The position numbers and the translations under genes were made by a program. The notes under the pieces were generated by a model. That model was not told the DNA's origin and did no database searches. It saw only the letters and a list, made by a program, of their open reading frames with translations. Source: Psychrosphaera ytuae (GTDB taxonomy: Bacteria > Pseudomonadota > Gammaproteobacteria > Enterobacterales > Alteromonadaceae). Taken from it: a stretch of DNA of 64,000 bases. Below, one piece after another: positions 26,366 through 34,852 of this stretch. Position 1 is the first letter of the stretch. Every line of letters begins with the position of its first letter. The stretch spans positions 806,001 through 870,000 of the forward strand of contig NZ_CP072110.1 of NCBI RefSeq assembly GCF_017638545.1, read 5' to 3'.

Positions 26366-26860
26366 TGCCTCGAAAAAGCAACCGCTCATACTCATCTCTC
26401 ATACTCATCCCTAATATTTAGCTTTGTCGGCACGAAACATACTGCACGTTCTGTGAATAGGCTGACCATGAGTGGTTGGCTTTGCCTCGGCCGCGCAAGT
26501 ACATCCCTGTAATGCTTACGGCCACGCATCCCTGCGTGGACTACCTCGGAAAGCAACCGCTCATACTCATCCCTTAAACTCAGAATCGTCGATATGGTCA
26601 GTGCTTATTTCAAATAGGAACGTCTGCAGTGCCAGCTATAAGCGGTTAACACCAAAGTGTGAATTGCAGATCCTGAGTTGGGTACTATAACCCTTGATAG
26701 TCCAAACAGGATGTTTGGCCGTAAGCGTCACATGGATGTGCTTGAAGCGGTCAAGGGTTAAAGTACCCAGGTTAGGAGCTCGCAACGGCACAGGCAGTCC
26801 TAATGCTTAGCCCATTCACTTAACTTGCAGTGTGTTTAGCGCCGACACTTTACCGACCAT
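26366..26860. repeat. Palindromic mosaic repeat, locus 1
   Basis: First of four dispersed loci. A truncated 3' half-unit (about 26366-26451) is followed by one full unit of about 369 bp (26452-26820) bounded by inverted motifs (TGTGAATAGGCTGACCAT at the left, ATGCTTAGCCCATTCACT at the right) and by a short inverted fragment that runs just into the ABC permease 3' end (26850). The unit carries a left stem-loop domain with an inner CCACGCA/TGCGTGG hairpin, a middle part, and the nested 89-nt hairpin (26680-26768). No transposase and no credible gene. It fills the gap between convergent metK and the ABC permease. Confidence 0.9.
26680..26768. repeat. Nested 89-nt hairpin in repeat locus 1
   Basis: Ends GGGTAC and GTACCC; the stem continues as GGGTACTATAACCCTTGA against TCAAGGGTTAAAGTACCC with one mismatch. 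The interior GGCCGTAAGCGTCACATGG is a diverged inverted relative of the left-domain segment of the same repeat unit. Confidence 0.85.
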
Positions 26861-27953
26861 CTCCTTCCCAACGAAACAGCGTCGTCCCAATCCCCAAAAA
26901 CACCACCGTCATACCAACCATCACCAACACATGATCAGCAATATCAGCCAAACTTGCACCTTCGGTCATCACGGCTCTCGCTCCTTCAACCAAATGCGTC
27001 AATGGCAATGCATAGGCAATTTGCTGAATAAACTCTGGGCTACCTTCTAACGAAAACCACACCCCGGATAAGATCATCATGGGCCAGGTAGCAAGGTTTA
27101 ACAGTCCGCCAGTGAGCTCTTCACTGCGAGAGCGTGACGCAATCATTAGGCCTAATGAAATGAGTGAAAACGCCCCTAATATACCGACGATAAAGAGGTC
27201 TAAATAACTACCCAACATGTAAAAATCGAATAAAAAGTCACAACCTACAAACACCGAAGTTGATAAAAACATCACGATAAACAAGCGTGAAACCACTTGA
27301 GCCGTCAAAAACTCAAACGCAGTAACAGGTGTTGCGTTGAGGCGTTTTAAAACCATGTTTTTGCGATAACGCACAATCACATAACCTACGCCAAATAAGC
27401 AACTGAACATCATGTTCATACCTAAAATACCAGGTAACACAAAATCCAAATACCGGATTTGACGGCCATCTACCGTTTGTTGCTGCCACTGACTTGAGCT
27501 TGGTTCATACCCCACTAACAGCTTTTCCATAAAATAACCGTTTGGCGACGACTCATTGATCCAGTATTGTTTAGACTCAAAGTCGATCAACATATCCAGT
27601 CGGTGCTGACGTAGCTTTTCGATGGCGACATCTGAATTTTCATAATCTACAAACTCGACGTATTTTGTCGCTAAAAAACCTGCACTTTGAGTATGCTTTT
27701 CTGAAGCGTTCTCAGAGGCTTGCTTAGAGGTGTCAAAAGACGAAGGCTCAACATTCACCGCACCTTGCCCAACCGGAGAATTTAATAAGCCAACTTTGAA
27801 TTGATCTTTTCCATCACCGCTAAACACAAGCGCAAAACCAACCAGTAACAAAACAGGAAAAACAATACTCCAAGTTAACGATGATTTATCTCTAAAAAAC
27901 TCTAAATTTCGACCTTTTAATATGGCGTAAAATCGCGAAAAAAATAACTTCAT
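26850..27953 (-). CDS. ABC-2 type transporter permease
   Basis: 367 aa. It has an N-terminal membrane segment (SLTWSIVFPVLLLVGFALVF) after a short cytoplasmic lead, a periplasmic loop of about 150 residues, and then five clustered membrane segments in the C-terminal half, the standard ABC-2/YhhJ-like topology. The block LVEGARAVMTEG close to the C-terminus is typical of drug/lipid exporters of this class. It is 6 bp downstream of the ATPase gene and pairs with it. Substrate unknown. Its 3' end borders repeat locus 1. Confidence 0.87.
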   Translation of the reverse strand: MKLFFSRFYAILKGRNLEFFRDKSSLTWSIVFPVLLLVGFALVFSGDGKDQFKVGLLNSPVGQGAVNVEPSSFDTSKQASENASEKHTQSAGFLATKYVEFVDYENSDVAIEKLRQHRLDMLIDFESKQYWINESSPNGYFMEKLLVGYEPSSSQWQQQTVDGRQIRYLDFVLPGILGMNMMFSCLFGVGYVIVRYRKNMVLKRLNATPVTAFEFLTAQVVSRLFIVMFLSTSVFVGCDFLFDFYMLGSYLDLFIVGILGAFSLISLGLMIASRSRSEELTGGLLNLATWPMMILSGVWFSLEGSPEFIQQIAYALPLTHLVEGARAVMTEGASLADIADHVLVMVGMTVVFLGIGTTLFRWEGDGR

Positions 27954-27959
27954 ATCTGT

Positions 27960-28886
27960 CTACTCCACCGAGTCCAAATTGGCTTGTTCGCCTTGTTCTT
28001 CCTGACTTTGCGTTAATTGATGACCGGTCAATTTAATGAATAAATCATCAAGATTTGCTGATTTAACCTGCAGTCCGTCTAATTTAACGCCTCTTGTTAA
28101 CAACTCACTAATCGAAACCTCAACATCTTTCGCATCTATGTCCACATGGTGTTCGCCAAAACGTCGACCAAAATCGGCAATTTCATGACCTGCGAGATTC
28201 TCAATTGGCAAGCGAATAATGGCGCCAGAAAAGTGTTCAGTGAGGAGTTTTGACGGTGTGTTTTGAGCGATGATGTTGCCTTTGTCCATGATCACGATTT
28301 CATCACACAAGTACTCCGCTTCGTCCATGTAATGAGTGGTCAAAATAATGGTTTTACCTTGATGTTTGATCTTAGTGATCAGGTCCCAAAAGTTTCTTCT
28401 AGCGTGAGGATCTAATCCTGTTGTTGGCTCATCCAAAAACAAGATTTTTGGGTCGTTGATTAAGGCCAGTGCCAACAACAAACGTTGCTTTTGGCCGCCT
28501 GATAGCTTTTGATGACGTCGGTCTTGAATATCAACCAAGTCACACATTTCCATCACATCATTCAAATTTGCAGGATTAGGATAAAACGCCTGAAACATTT
28601 TTAGGGTTTCGCCCACGGTCAAAAAATCCTGTAACGCCGTATGCTGAAACTGAATACCTATTTCTTTCAAAGATTCTTTATTGAGTGGATCGCCAAAAAA
28701 CGAAATTTCACCGCCTGACGGTTTGATCAGGCCTTCCATCATTTCTATCGTGGTGGTTTTGCCCGCGCCATTTGGACCTAACAAACCAAAACAAATGCCT
28801 TTTTTCACAGAAAAAGAAATGCCATTGACGGCTTTCACATCGTCGTATTCTTTGGACAGGTTGTTCACTTCAACATATGCAGTCAT
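27960..28886 (-). CDS. ABC transporter ATP-binding protein (DrrA/CcmA-like)
   Basis: 308 aa with all ABC ATPase motifs: Walker A GPNGAGKTTT (about residues 38-47), Q-loop IQFQHT, signature LSGGQKQR, Walker B ILFLDEPTTGLD, and the H-loop in TTHYMDEAE. The C-terminal 90 residues form the regulatory domain common to ABC-2 exporter ATPases (ending with LDDLFIKLTGH). It energises the adjacent permease for export of an unknown lipid- or drug-like compound. Confidence 0.92.
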   Translation of the reverse strand: MTAYVEVNNLSKEYDDVKAVNGISFSVKKGICFGLLGPNGAGKTTTIEMMEGLIKPSGGEISFFGDPLNKESLKEIGIQFQHTALQDFLTVGETLKMFQAFYPNPANLNDVMEMCDLVDIQDRRHQKLSGGQKQRLLLALALINDPKILFLDEPTTGLDPHARRNFWDLITKIKHQGKTIILTTHYMDEAEYLCDEIVIMDKGNIIAQNTPSKLLTEHFSGAIIRLPIENLAGHEIADFGRRFGEHHVDIDAKDVEVSISELLTRGVKLDGLQVKSANLDDLFIKLTGHQLTQSQEEQGEQANLDSVE

Positions 28887-29018
28887 AACCTACTCTTTTA
28901 TTTATTAAATTTATTCACAGGGAATTCGAATGATCCGATATTCAATACTACTTTGAGTTGCTAGAATAAAGCCATTGAAACTTTTATTAAATCCACCGAT
29001 CAACAAAGACAGACGACC

Positions 29019-29750
29019 ATGCGGATCCCAAGAATTTTTGAACCTTCTTCCCTCGAGCTTAATAGCACAATTCAACTCGCCGCCGATGCGGCTAATCACG
29101 TTGGCCGAGTTTTGCGAATGACGCCTGGCCAAGCTATTACGTTGTTTTGTGGCGATGGGTTTGATTACGCTGCGACAATTGTAGAAGTAACCAAAAAAAA
29201 CGTCAGTGTAGAAATCACCGACAAAACTGAAGTCACAAACGAGAGTCCCCTATCAATTCACCTTGCTCAAGGTATCTCTCGCGGCGACAAGATGGATTTT
29301 ACGATTCAAAAGTCGGTGGAATTAGGCGTGACAGAGATCACCCCGATTTTTACTGAACGCTGTGGTGTTAAACTAAAAGGCGAACGTCTTGAGAAAAAAC
29401 ATCAACAATGGCAAAAAATCGCCATTTCAGCGTGTGAGCAGTGCGGCCGAGCAACTGTACCTGTGATCCATCCACCAATTGATTTTAATGAATTTATTCA
29501 ACAAAAAACCGATGAGTTGAAGTTGAATTTGCATCCTAGAGCCTCCATTTCTGTATCAGGATTGAGTGTTCCCGATTCTGGTGTGCGTTTCGTTATCGGT
29601 CCAGAAGGTGGTCTTAACGACGATGAAATCGAAGCTGCTGCAAATGCCGGCTATCAAGAAATCCTGATGGGACCTCGCATTTTAAGAACGGAAACCGCCG
29701 CCTTAACACTATTAACGGCGTTACAAGTTCAATTTGGCGATTTAGCCTAA
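29019..29750 (+). CDS. rsmE: 16S rRNA (uracil1498-N3)-methyltransferase
   Basis: 243 aa SPOUT-class methyltransferase. The N-terminal PUA-like part contains AANHVGRVLRMTPGQAITLF. The C-terminal knot has the SAM-binding motifs FVIGPEGGLNDDEIEAA and LMGPRILRTETAAL, diagnostic for RsmE. It methylates U1498 of 16S rRNA. It leads the conserved cluster rsmE-gshB-yqgE-ruvX, which has the same order in E. coli. Confidence 0.96.
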   Translation: MRIPRIFEPSSLELNSTIQLAADAANHVGRVLRMTPGQAITLFCGDGFDYAATIVEVTKKNVSVEITDKTEVTNESPLSIHLAQGISRGDKMDFTIQKSVELGVTEITPIFTERCGVKLKGERLEKKHQQWQKIAISACEQCGRATVPVIHPPIDFNEFIQQKTDELKLNLHPRASISVSGLSVPDSGVRFVIGPEGGLNDDEIEAAANAGYQEILMGPRILRTETAALTLLTALQVQFGDLA

Positions 29751-29854
29751 TCGCCCTTGCAGTCGCGAAATGCCTGATGCCTTCTATACTATGGGGCTTA
29801 TGATTGAGTGTATTTCGCAAGACTTTTAATTTTTGACAGAGAAAGCAGAATATT

Positions 29855-30814
29855 ATGACGGTAAAACTTGGAATCGTGATGGACCCCATCGCAGACATCA
29901 ACATCAAAAAAGACTCTAGCTTCGCCATGTTACTTGAGGCACAGTCTCGCGATTACGAATTGTTTTACCTCGAAATGAACGACCTATATCTTCGCGATGG
30001 TCACGCTTTTGGTCGCGTTCGCCCTTTAACAGTTAAAAACCAAGCTGGCGACCATTACACTTTAGGTGAAGTATCACACATTCGTTTATCAGAACTAGAC
30101 GTCATTTTGATGCGTAAAGATCCGCCTTTTGATACCGAATTTATTTACGCCACTTATATGCTCGAGCGAGCTGAAGACGAAGGTACGTTAATTGTAAACA
30201 AACCACAAAGCCTGCGGGATGCCAACGAAAAACTATACACAAGCTGGTTCAGTGAGTTTGTACCACCGACCATAGTGACCCGTGATGCGCAGCTGATCAA
30301 AGAGTTTTACCAAGAACAAAAAGATATCATCCTGAAGCCGTTAGACGGCATGGGTGGCGCGTCTATCTTTAGAGTAAAAGAAGGCGATCCAAACCTATCC
30401 GTAATCATCGAAACTCTAACCGAACACGCAACACGCTACGCAATGGTTCAAGGGTTTATTCCGGATATCAGCAACGGTGACAAACGCATTCTTATCGTAG
30501 ATGGCGAGCCAATGCCTTACACTCTGGCTCGAATTCCAGCAAAAGGCGAAACTAGAGGTAACCTAGCCGCAGGCGGTCGTGGCGAAGCTCGTCCTCTGTC
30601 AGATACAGATTGGAAAATCGCCAAAGCGATTGGTCCAACCCTTAAAGAAAAAGGCCTTATTTTTGTTGGTCTAGACGTAATTGGTGACTTTGTTACCGAA
30701 ATTAACGTCACCAGCCCAACCTGTATTCGAGAAATCGAAGCCGCCTATGACATCAGCATCACTGGGCATTTGTTTGACGCCATCGAAAAGCGTCTAGCAA
30801 TGCGTCATTTATAA
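29855..30814 (+). CDS. gshB: Glutathione synthetase
   Basis: 319 aa ATP-grasp enzyme that joins gamma-glutamylcysteine and glycine. Marks are KLGIVMDPIADINIKKDSSF at the N-terminus, DVILMRKDPPFD, LKPLDGMGGASIFR (the ATP-binding glycine loop), GDKRILIVDGEP and EINVTSPTCIREIE (metal and glutathione contacts). Length is usual. It is 104 bp after rsmE with a purine-rich site before its ATG, and 14 bp before yqgE. Confidence 0.97.
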   Translation: MTVKLGIVMDPIADINIKKDSSFAMLLEAQSRDYELFYLEMNDLYLRDGHAFGRVRPLTVKNQAGDHYTLGEVSHIRLSELDVILMRKDPPFDTEFIYATYMLERAEDEGTLIVNKPQSLRDANEKLYTSWFSEFVPPTIVTRDAQLIKEFYQEQKDIILKPLDGMGGASIFRVKEGDPNLSVIIETLTEHATRYAMVQGFIPDISNGDKRILIVDGEPMPYTLARIPAKGETRGNLAAGGRGEARPLSDTDWKIAKAIGPTLKEKGLIFVGLDVIGDFVTEINVTSPTCIREIEAAYDISITGHLFDAIEKRLAMRHL

Positions 30815-30828
30815 ACCAAGGAGCGCCC

Positions 30829-31407
30829 ATGACTGTTAAATTTTCAAGCTCCTTGAGTTTAGCTAACCAGTTTTTGATCGCCATGCCATCGATGGACGAC
30901 GGCTACTTTCAGCGTTCGGTTACCTACATTTGCGAACACGACGAACAAGGCGCAATGGGTCTTGTCGTCAACAAACAGACAGACATGTCTGTAAAACGCC
31001 TGCTTAAAGAAATTCAAATCGACTTACCAGAAACCTCACCACTTGAGGAAAACATGGTGTTAGCTGGCGGCCCAGTTCAGACCGACCGCGGCTTTGTGTT
31101 GCACAAAGGTAACCGCACCTGGTCTTCAAGCCTTCAGCTAGAAGAAGGAATCATGGTGACCACTTCCAAAGATATTTTGGAAAACTTAGGCAAAAAGTCA
31201 GGTCCAGAAGACTTTTTAGTGACGTTAGGCTACGCAGGTTGGTCTGCAGGTCAGCTAGAGCAAGAGATTGCTAACAACTCATGGTTGACCGTCAAAGCCG
31301 ACCCTGAAGTTATTTTTAACACCCCTGCTTCTGAGCGCTGGGAAACCGCAGTTAAAATGTTAGGCATCGACATCTCACAATTAACCAGTTTTGCAGGCCA
31401 CGCTTAA
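30829..31407 (+). CDS. YqgE/AlgH family protein (UPF0301)
   Basis: 192 aa soluble protein with the family pattern: NQFLIAMPSMDDGYFQRSV, YICEHDEQGAMGLVVNKQ, VLAGGPVQTDRGFVLH and LGYAGWSAGQLEQEI. Biochemical function is not established; Pseudomonas AlgH affects alginate and virulence regulation. A strong AAGGAG site precedes the ATG, and its stop overlaps the ruvX start (ATGA-type overlap), so translation is coupled. Confidence 0.93.
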   Translation: MTVKFSSSLSLANQFLIAMPSMDDGYFQRSVTYICEHDEQGAMGLVVNKQTDMSVKRLLKEIQIDLPETSPLEENMVLAGGPVQTDRGFVLHKGNRTWSSSLQLEEGIMVTTSKDILENLGKKSGPEDFLVTLGYAGWSAGQLEQEIANNSWLTVKADPEVIFNTPASERWETAVKMLGIDISQLTSFAGHA

Positions 31408-31829
31408 TGACCACACAAACAATCATGGGCATAGACTTTGGTACAGGCAGCATTGGTTTTGCTATCGGCCAAAGTTTAACAGGCACGGCCTCTCCAATTG
31501 GTGCTGTTAAAGCTAAAGACGGCACGCCAAATTGGGACGACATCAAAAAGCTGTTAGACGAATGGCAACCAGATTTGGTTGTCGTAGGCCTACCTCTCAA
31601 TATGGATGGCACTGAACAACCTATGACACTGCGTGCAAAGAAGTTTGCCAATCGTCTTCATGGTCGTTTTGGGGTTAATGTCACGACGCACGATGAAAGG
31701 TTGAGTACAGCAGATGCGAAGGCGCATTTGTTTGACCGTGGTGGTTATCGCAATCTTAAGAAGGGAAATGTGGATTCTCAGTCGGCAGTGGTGATTCTTG
31801 AGAGCTATTTTGAGTCTCTATACGATTAA
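31407..31829 (+). CDS. ruvX: Holliday-junction resolvase-like protein YqgF/RuvX
   Basis: 140 aa RNase H-fold protein: GIDFGTGSIGFAIG at the N-terminus (first catalytic Asp), VVVGLPLNMDGTEQPMTLRA, and DERLSTADAKAHL (family DERLTT/S motif). In E. coli YqgF is needed for 16S rRNA 5' processing; it is also called a putative resolvase. Last gene of the rsmE cluster; the palindromic repeat locus 2 begins about 18 bp after its stop and no standard terminator is present, so the repeat may end the transcript. Confidence 0.93.
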   Translation: MTTQTIMGIDFGTGSIGFAIGQSLTGTASPIGAVKAKDGTPNWDDIKKLLDEWQPDLVVVGLPLNMDGTEQPMTLRAKKFANRLHGRFGVNVTTHDERLSTADAKAHLFDRGGYRNLKKGNVDSQSAVVILESYFESLYD

Positions 31830-31847
31830 CCTTTAGTTACTCCTGCT

Positions 31848-32618
31848 CAGTAAATGGGCTGATCATTGGGTGGCCTTTATCTCGGCCGCGCAAGTACGTC
31901 CTTGTAATGCTCCCAGCCGCACATCCCTGTGCGGCAACGCCTCGCAAACGCTCACCCAATACTCATCCCTAATATTCAGCGTTGTCGGCGCTAAACACAC
32001 TGCAAGTTAAGTGAATGGGCTAAGCATAAGGACTGCCTGTGCCGTTGCGAGCTCCTAACTTGGGCAGTTTAATCCTCTTAACTTAAGCTCAGTGAATGGG
32101 CTGACCATGAGTGGTTGGCTTTGCCTCGGCCGCGCAAGTACATCCCTGTAATGCTTACGGCCACGCATCCATGCGTGGACTACCTCGGAAAGCAACCGCT
32201 CATACTCATCCCTTAAACTCAGAATCGTCGATATTGCCAGTGCTTATTTCAAATTGGAACTTCTGCAGTGCCAGCTACAAGCGGTTAACACCAAAGTGTG
32301 AATTGCAGATCCTGAGTTGGGTACTTTAACCCTTGAAAGTCCAAACAGGATGTTTGGCCGTAAGCGTCACATGGATGTGCTTGAAGCGGTCAAGGGTTAA
32401 AGTACCCAGGTTAGGAGCTCGCAACTGCACATAAGCCACCCAATGGTCAGCCCATTCACTAGACCAGCAGTGTTTCGCGCCGACAACGCTGGATATTAGG
32501 GATGAGTATTGGGTGAGCGTTTACGAGGCGTTGCCGCACAAGGATGTGCGGCTGGGAGCATTACAAGGACGTACTTGAGCGGCCGAGATAAAGGCCACCC
32601 AATGGTCAGCCTATTCAC
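31848..32618. repeat. Palindromic mosaic repeat, locus 2 (most complete)
   Basis: About 770 bp between the convergent ruvX and mlaA stops. There are four modules in order. Module X runs 31848-32010. Module Z, 32010-32090, is an inverted copy of a unit right end. The full unit Y is 32091-32460. X inverted is 32451-32618. Each junction is the motif AGTGAATGGGCTGACCAT or its AAGCAT variant, in either orientation (for example 32010-32027, 32091-32108, 32443-32460). The two X copies are near-identical inverted arms of about 165 bp. In X the outer stem ATTGGGTG/CACCCAAT (31865-31872, 31953-31960) encloses the hairpin GCCGCACA/TGTGCGGC (31916-31935). No credible gene. Confidence 0.92.
32319..32407. 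repeat. Nested 89-nt hairpin in repeat locus 2
   Basis: Perfect terminal stem GGGTACTTTAACCCTTGA against TCAAGGGTTAAAGTACCC, 18 bp. It is inserted into the Y unit at the palindrome GGGTACCC, which is intact and empty in locus 3 (41987-41994). Confidence 0.9.
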
Positions 32619-32625
32619 AAACTTA

Positions 32626-33483
32626 TTAGTCGATTTCGTCCAAAAACTCATCGTCCAACTTAAACTCCTCCTTCACAGGCGGATTACCATCAAAAATCTG
32701 ATAATTCTGATTTTGAAAATAAGCTTCCTTCACAAAAATATACGGATCCGTCGAGTCATAAATCAAACGTTCCTGCTGCAACATATCCGCGCGTGAATAC
32801 ACCGCCTTCAAGCCAGTTTTTACCAAAGACCAAGGCCATTCAATCAAATACATAGGGAAAATTTCACTGTCAACAAAATCCCCTACTCCATCACGCACCG
32901 TCGTTGGGCCATAGCCAGGAAGCATGATAAACGGGCCATTACCAACACCGACCATTGCCAAGGTTTGGCCGAAGTCTTCCTTGTGGCGTTTAAGCCCCAT
33001 AGCGTCTGCTACGTCAAAAATACCGAGTAAGCCGATGGTTGAATTGATCACAAATCTGCCCACACCCGTTGCGGCTTTTTTAAATTTAAGTTGTACCAAG
33101 CTGTTCAGGGCGTAGCCTGGCTCTTCTAAATTGGTCACAAAACTTCGAGTACCTTGCTGAACCGGTTGAGGCAATGAGGTGTAGCCTACTGCAAGTGGGC
33201 GCAGGATATGTTTGTCTAACACTTCCCAGTTGAAGTCCCACATACTGCGGTTAAAGCTTTCAAATGGGTCGCGCTCGTCAACGTATTGTGATTCGGTCGC
33301 AGGCTCTGGCTCAAAAGGCTTTGTTTCATCAACCGGAACCGTGGCTAAGTTACCGCTTTCATTTAAGGTTTCGACTTGATTTGTGGTAGCCGCTGCGGTT
33401 TGTTGTTCGTTTGGTCCCTGCGCACAAGCCGAGGTCAGTGCTACTAGCGCAGCAATTAAGACGGCTTTCATTGTGTAATTCAT
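32626..33483 (-). CDS. mlaA: MlaA/VacJ family outer-membrane lipoprotein
   Basis: 285 aa. Signal peptide with lipobox LTSAC (Cys20), then a Q/T/E-rich linker. The VacJ domain begins RDPFESFNRSMWDFNWEVLD (family motif DPxExxNRxxxxFN), followed by RFVINSTIGLLGIFDVADAMGL, EDFGQTLAMVGVGNGPFIML and PGYGPTTVRDGVGD. MlaA removes phospholipids from the outer leaflet and passes them to the Mla transport chain. Start ATG overlaps the ccmI stop by 4 bp, with GAGGAACAG ahead, so it is translationally coupled to the cytochrome c maturation genes. That is an unusual neighbour for mlaA. Confidence 0.94.
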   Translation of the reverse strand: MNYTMKAVLIAALVALTSACAQGPNEQQTAAATTNQVETLNESGNLATVPVDETKPFEPEPATESQYVDERDPFESFNRSMWDFNWEVLDKHILRPLAVGYTSLPQPVQQGTRSFVTNLEEPGYALNSLVQLKFKKAATGVGRFVINSTIGLLGIFDVADAMGLKRHKEDFGQTLAMVGVGNGPFIMLPGYGPTTVRDGVGDFVDSEIFPMYLIEWPWSLVKTGLKAVYSRADMLQQERLIYDSTDPYIFVKEAYFQNQNYQIFDGNPPVKEEFKLDDEFLDEID

Positions 33484-34847
33484 TTCTGTTCCTCAGATTG
33501 AGCGATAATCGTTAGTTTTACAATTGACTCGGTGGGCAATGCAATATTTGTTTGTTGTGCTTGTAAGTCACCCGGCACAAAAGGCGCTTGTTCGTCTAAC
33601 GACAAACGCGCGAATACGTCAACACTAGACTGACTCGCCAGTGACAAAGTAGGCATCATAACGTCTTGCTCTGTCAAAGTAATAGTTATCCCTTTTGTCA
33701 GGTCTGCAAGCTCAGATACTGCTAGCTTTTTAACTGCTAGAGGCATCGGCATTTCAGGCGATTTGGCAAATACAAACAAATGGCTAAACTGGCTTATATC
33801 AACATTTTGTTCAACGCGGATCTCTACATTAACGGTCACACCTGATGCAGATTGCTCTGGCTGCGCTGTTGGGTTTTCTTGCGCATTCGCTTTTATCCCG
33901 GCTAACTCCTCAGATTCTTGGGCGTTAAGGTTCAAGCCTAACTTGTCCTTCAAAAACGCAATGCGCTGCTTGACGGCACCTGCGCGCGGATCATTCGGTG
34001 GCACAACTCGATCAATAAACGTAAAGTCATCTAAAGAAGACGCGTACTGCTCGTCTAACAGCTTACCTTCAGCAAACAAAATCAACGCCGTCAGGTTTTG
34101 TGGGTTTAACTCTAAGGCGCTTCGCAATACTCGAATAGAACGTCGATAATCTCCAGGTTCGCCACGTTCTTGTAGTGCTTGACCCAAACTGACAATTGTA
34201 GAGCCACTGCTCGGCTCTAAACGAAGAGATTTATCAAACGCGTCGATGGCGCCATCGAGATCACGCAACATATTTAGGGTGCGACCTAACAACATCCAAC
34301 CTACAGAGCTAGGCTCGTTGGCCAATCGAGTACGCAAACCTAACGCAAAGTCCTTTAAATCTTGCTCCGTCGGTGTTGCCGCACTGTTTTCTAACACTTG
34401 TTTAGACAACGCTGGCATTTTATCGAGTGTTGCGCGCCATTCTTCAAGCTTGTGCTCTTCACCATATTGGACAAACGTCGTCATCAAAGTAGCGATAAAA
34501 ATGACGAGCGCGGCAATTAAATACGGCGCGATTGCACGTTGAGAGTCGGCTTCTTTTCCATTATCTGAACTTGAGACAGCGCCATTGTCTTGATTGCTTT
34601 CTAAACGCAGCTCATCGGTTGCCGTTAACTTTAATTCAGTCACCGCTTCGTCGTATTCTTGCTGACTAAATTGCCCTGACGCTAACTCTTCTTTTAATTC
34701 TGCTAAACGAGTTTTGTACCAATTTGATTTTAATCCTTTATTGGTGCTGTCTCGGTTAAACTTATACAAAGGCACTAAAATAAACACACACGCAACCACA
34801 ACCATGGCAACGATGTTGATCCAAAATGAAGTTAAAGAAAGTGACAT
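33480..34847 (-). CDS. ccmI: Cytochrome c maturation protein CcmI (TPR chaperone)
   Basis: 455 aa. Two N-terminal membrane segments (about residues 7-27 and 103-125) flank a cytoplasmic leucine-zipper-like loop (RLAELKEELASGQFSQQEYDE, the CcmI N-domain). Periplasmic TPR repeats span about residues 160-285 (EPSSVGWMLLGRTLNMLRDLDGAIDAF), and the C-terminal beta-domain carries VNVEIRVEQNV. CcmI holds apocytochrome c and presents it to CcmF/CcmH. It is the last ccm gene before mlaA. CcmH and CcmI are separate here, unlike the fused E. coli CcmH. Confidence 0.9.
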   Translation of the reverse strand: MSLSLTSFWINIVAMVVVACVFILVPLYKFNRDSTNKGLKSNWYKTRLAELKEELASGQFSQQEYDEAVTELKLTATDELRLESNQDNGAVSSSDNGKEADSQRAIAPYLIAALVIFIATLMTTFVQYGEEHKLEEWRATLDKMPALSKQVLENSAATPTEQDLKDFALGLRTRLANEPSSVGWMLLGRTLNMLRDLDGAIDAFDKSLRLEPSSGSTIVSLGQALQERGEPGDYRRSIRVLRSALELNPQNLTALILFAEGKLLDEQYASSLDDFTFIDRVVPPNDPRAGAVKQRIAFLKDKLGLNLNAQESEELAGIKANAQENPTAQPEQSASGVTVNVEIRVEQNVDISQFSHLFVFAKSPEMPMPLAVKKLAVSELADLTKGITITLTEQDVMMPTLSLASQSSVDVFARLSLDEQAPFVPGDLQAQQTNIALPTESIVKLTIIAQSEEQK

Positions 34848-34852
34848 GTGTG

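Noticed and set aside
26472..26690. A 72-codon frame in repeat locus 1 with near-identical partners at 32111-32329 and 41776-42036, looking like a conserved small protein
   Set aside because: It lies wholly inside the palindromic repeat units, opens at a GTG without a ribosome site, and differences between copies fall equally on all codon positions and follow base pairing rather than codons. It is a by-product of the repeat.
26366..26860. CRISPR array or integron attC cassette array as explanation for the repeats at the four loci
   Set aside because: Repeats are not evenly spaced, have no unique spacers of constant length, and no cas or integron integrase gene is present; the units do not enclose gene cassettes.
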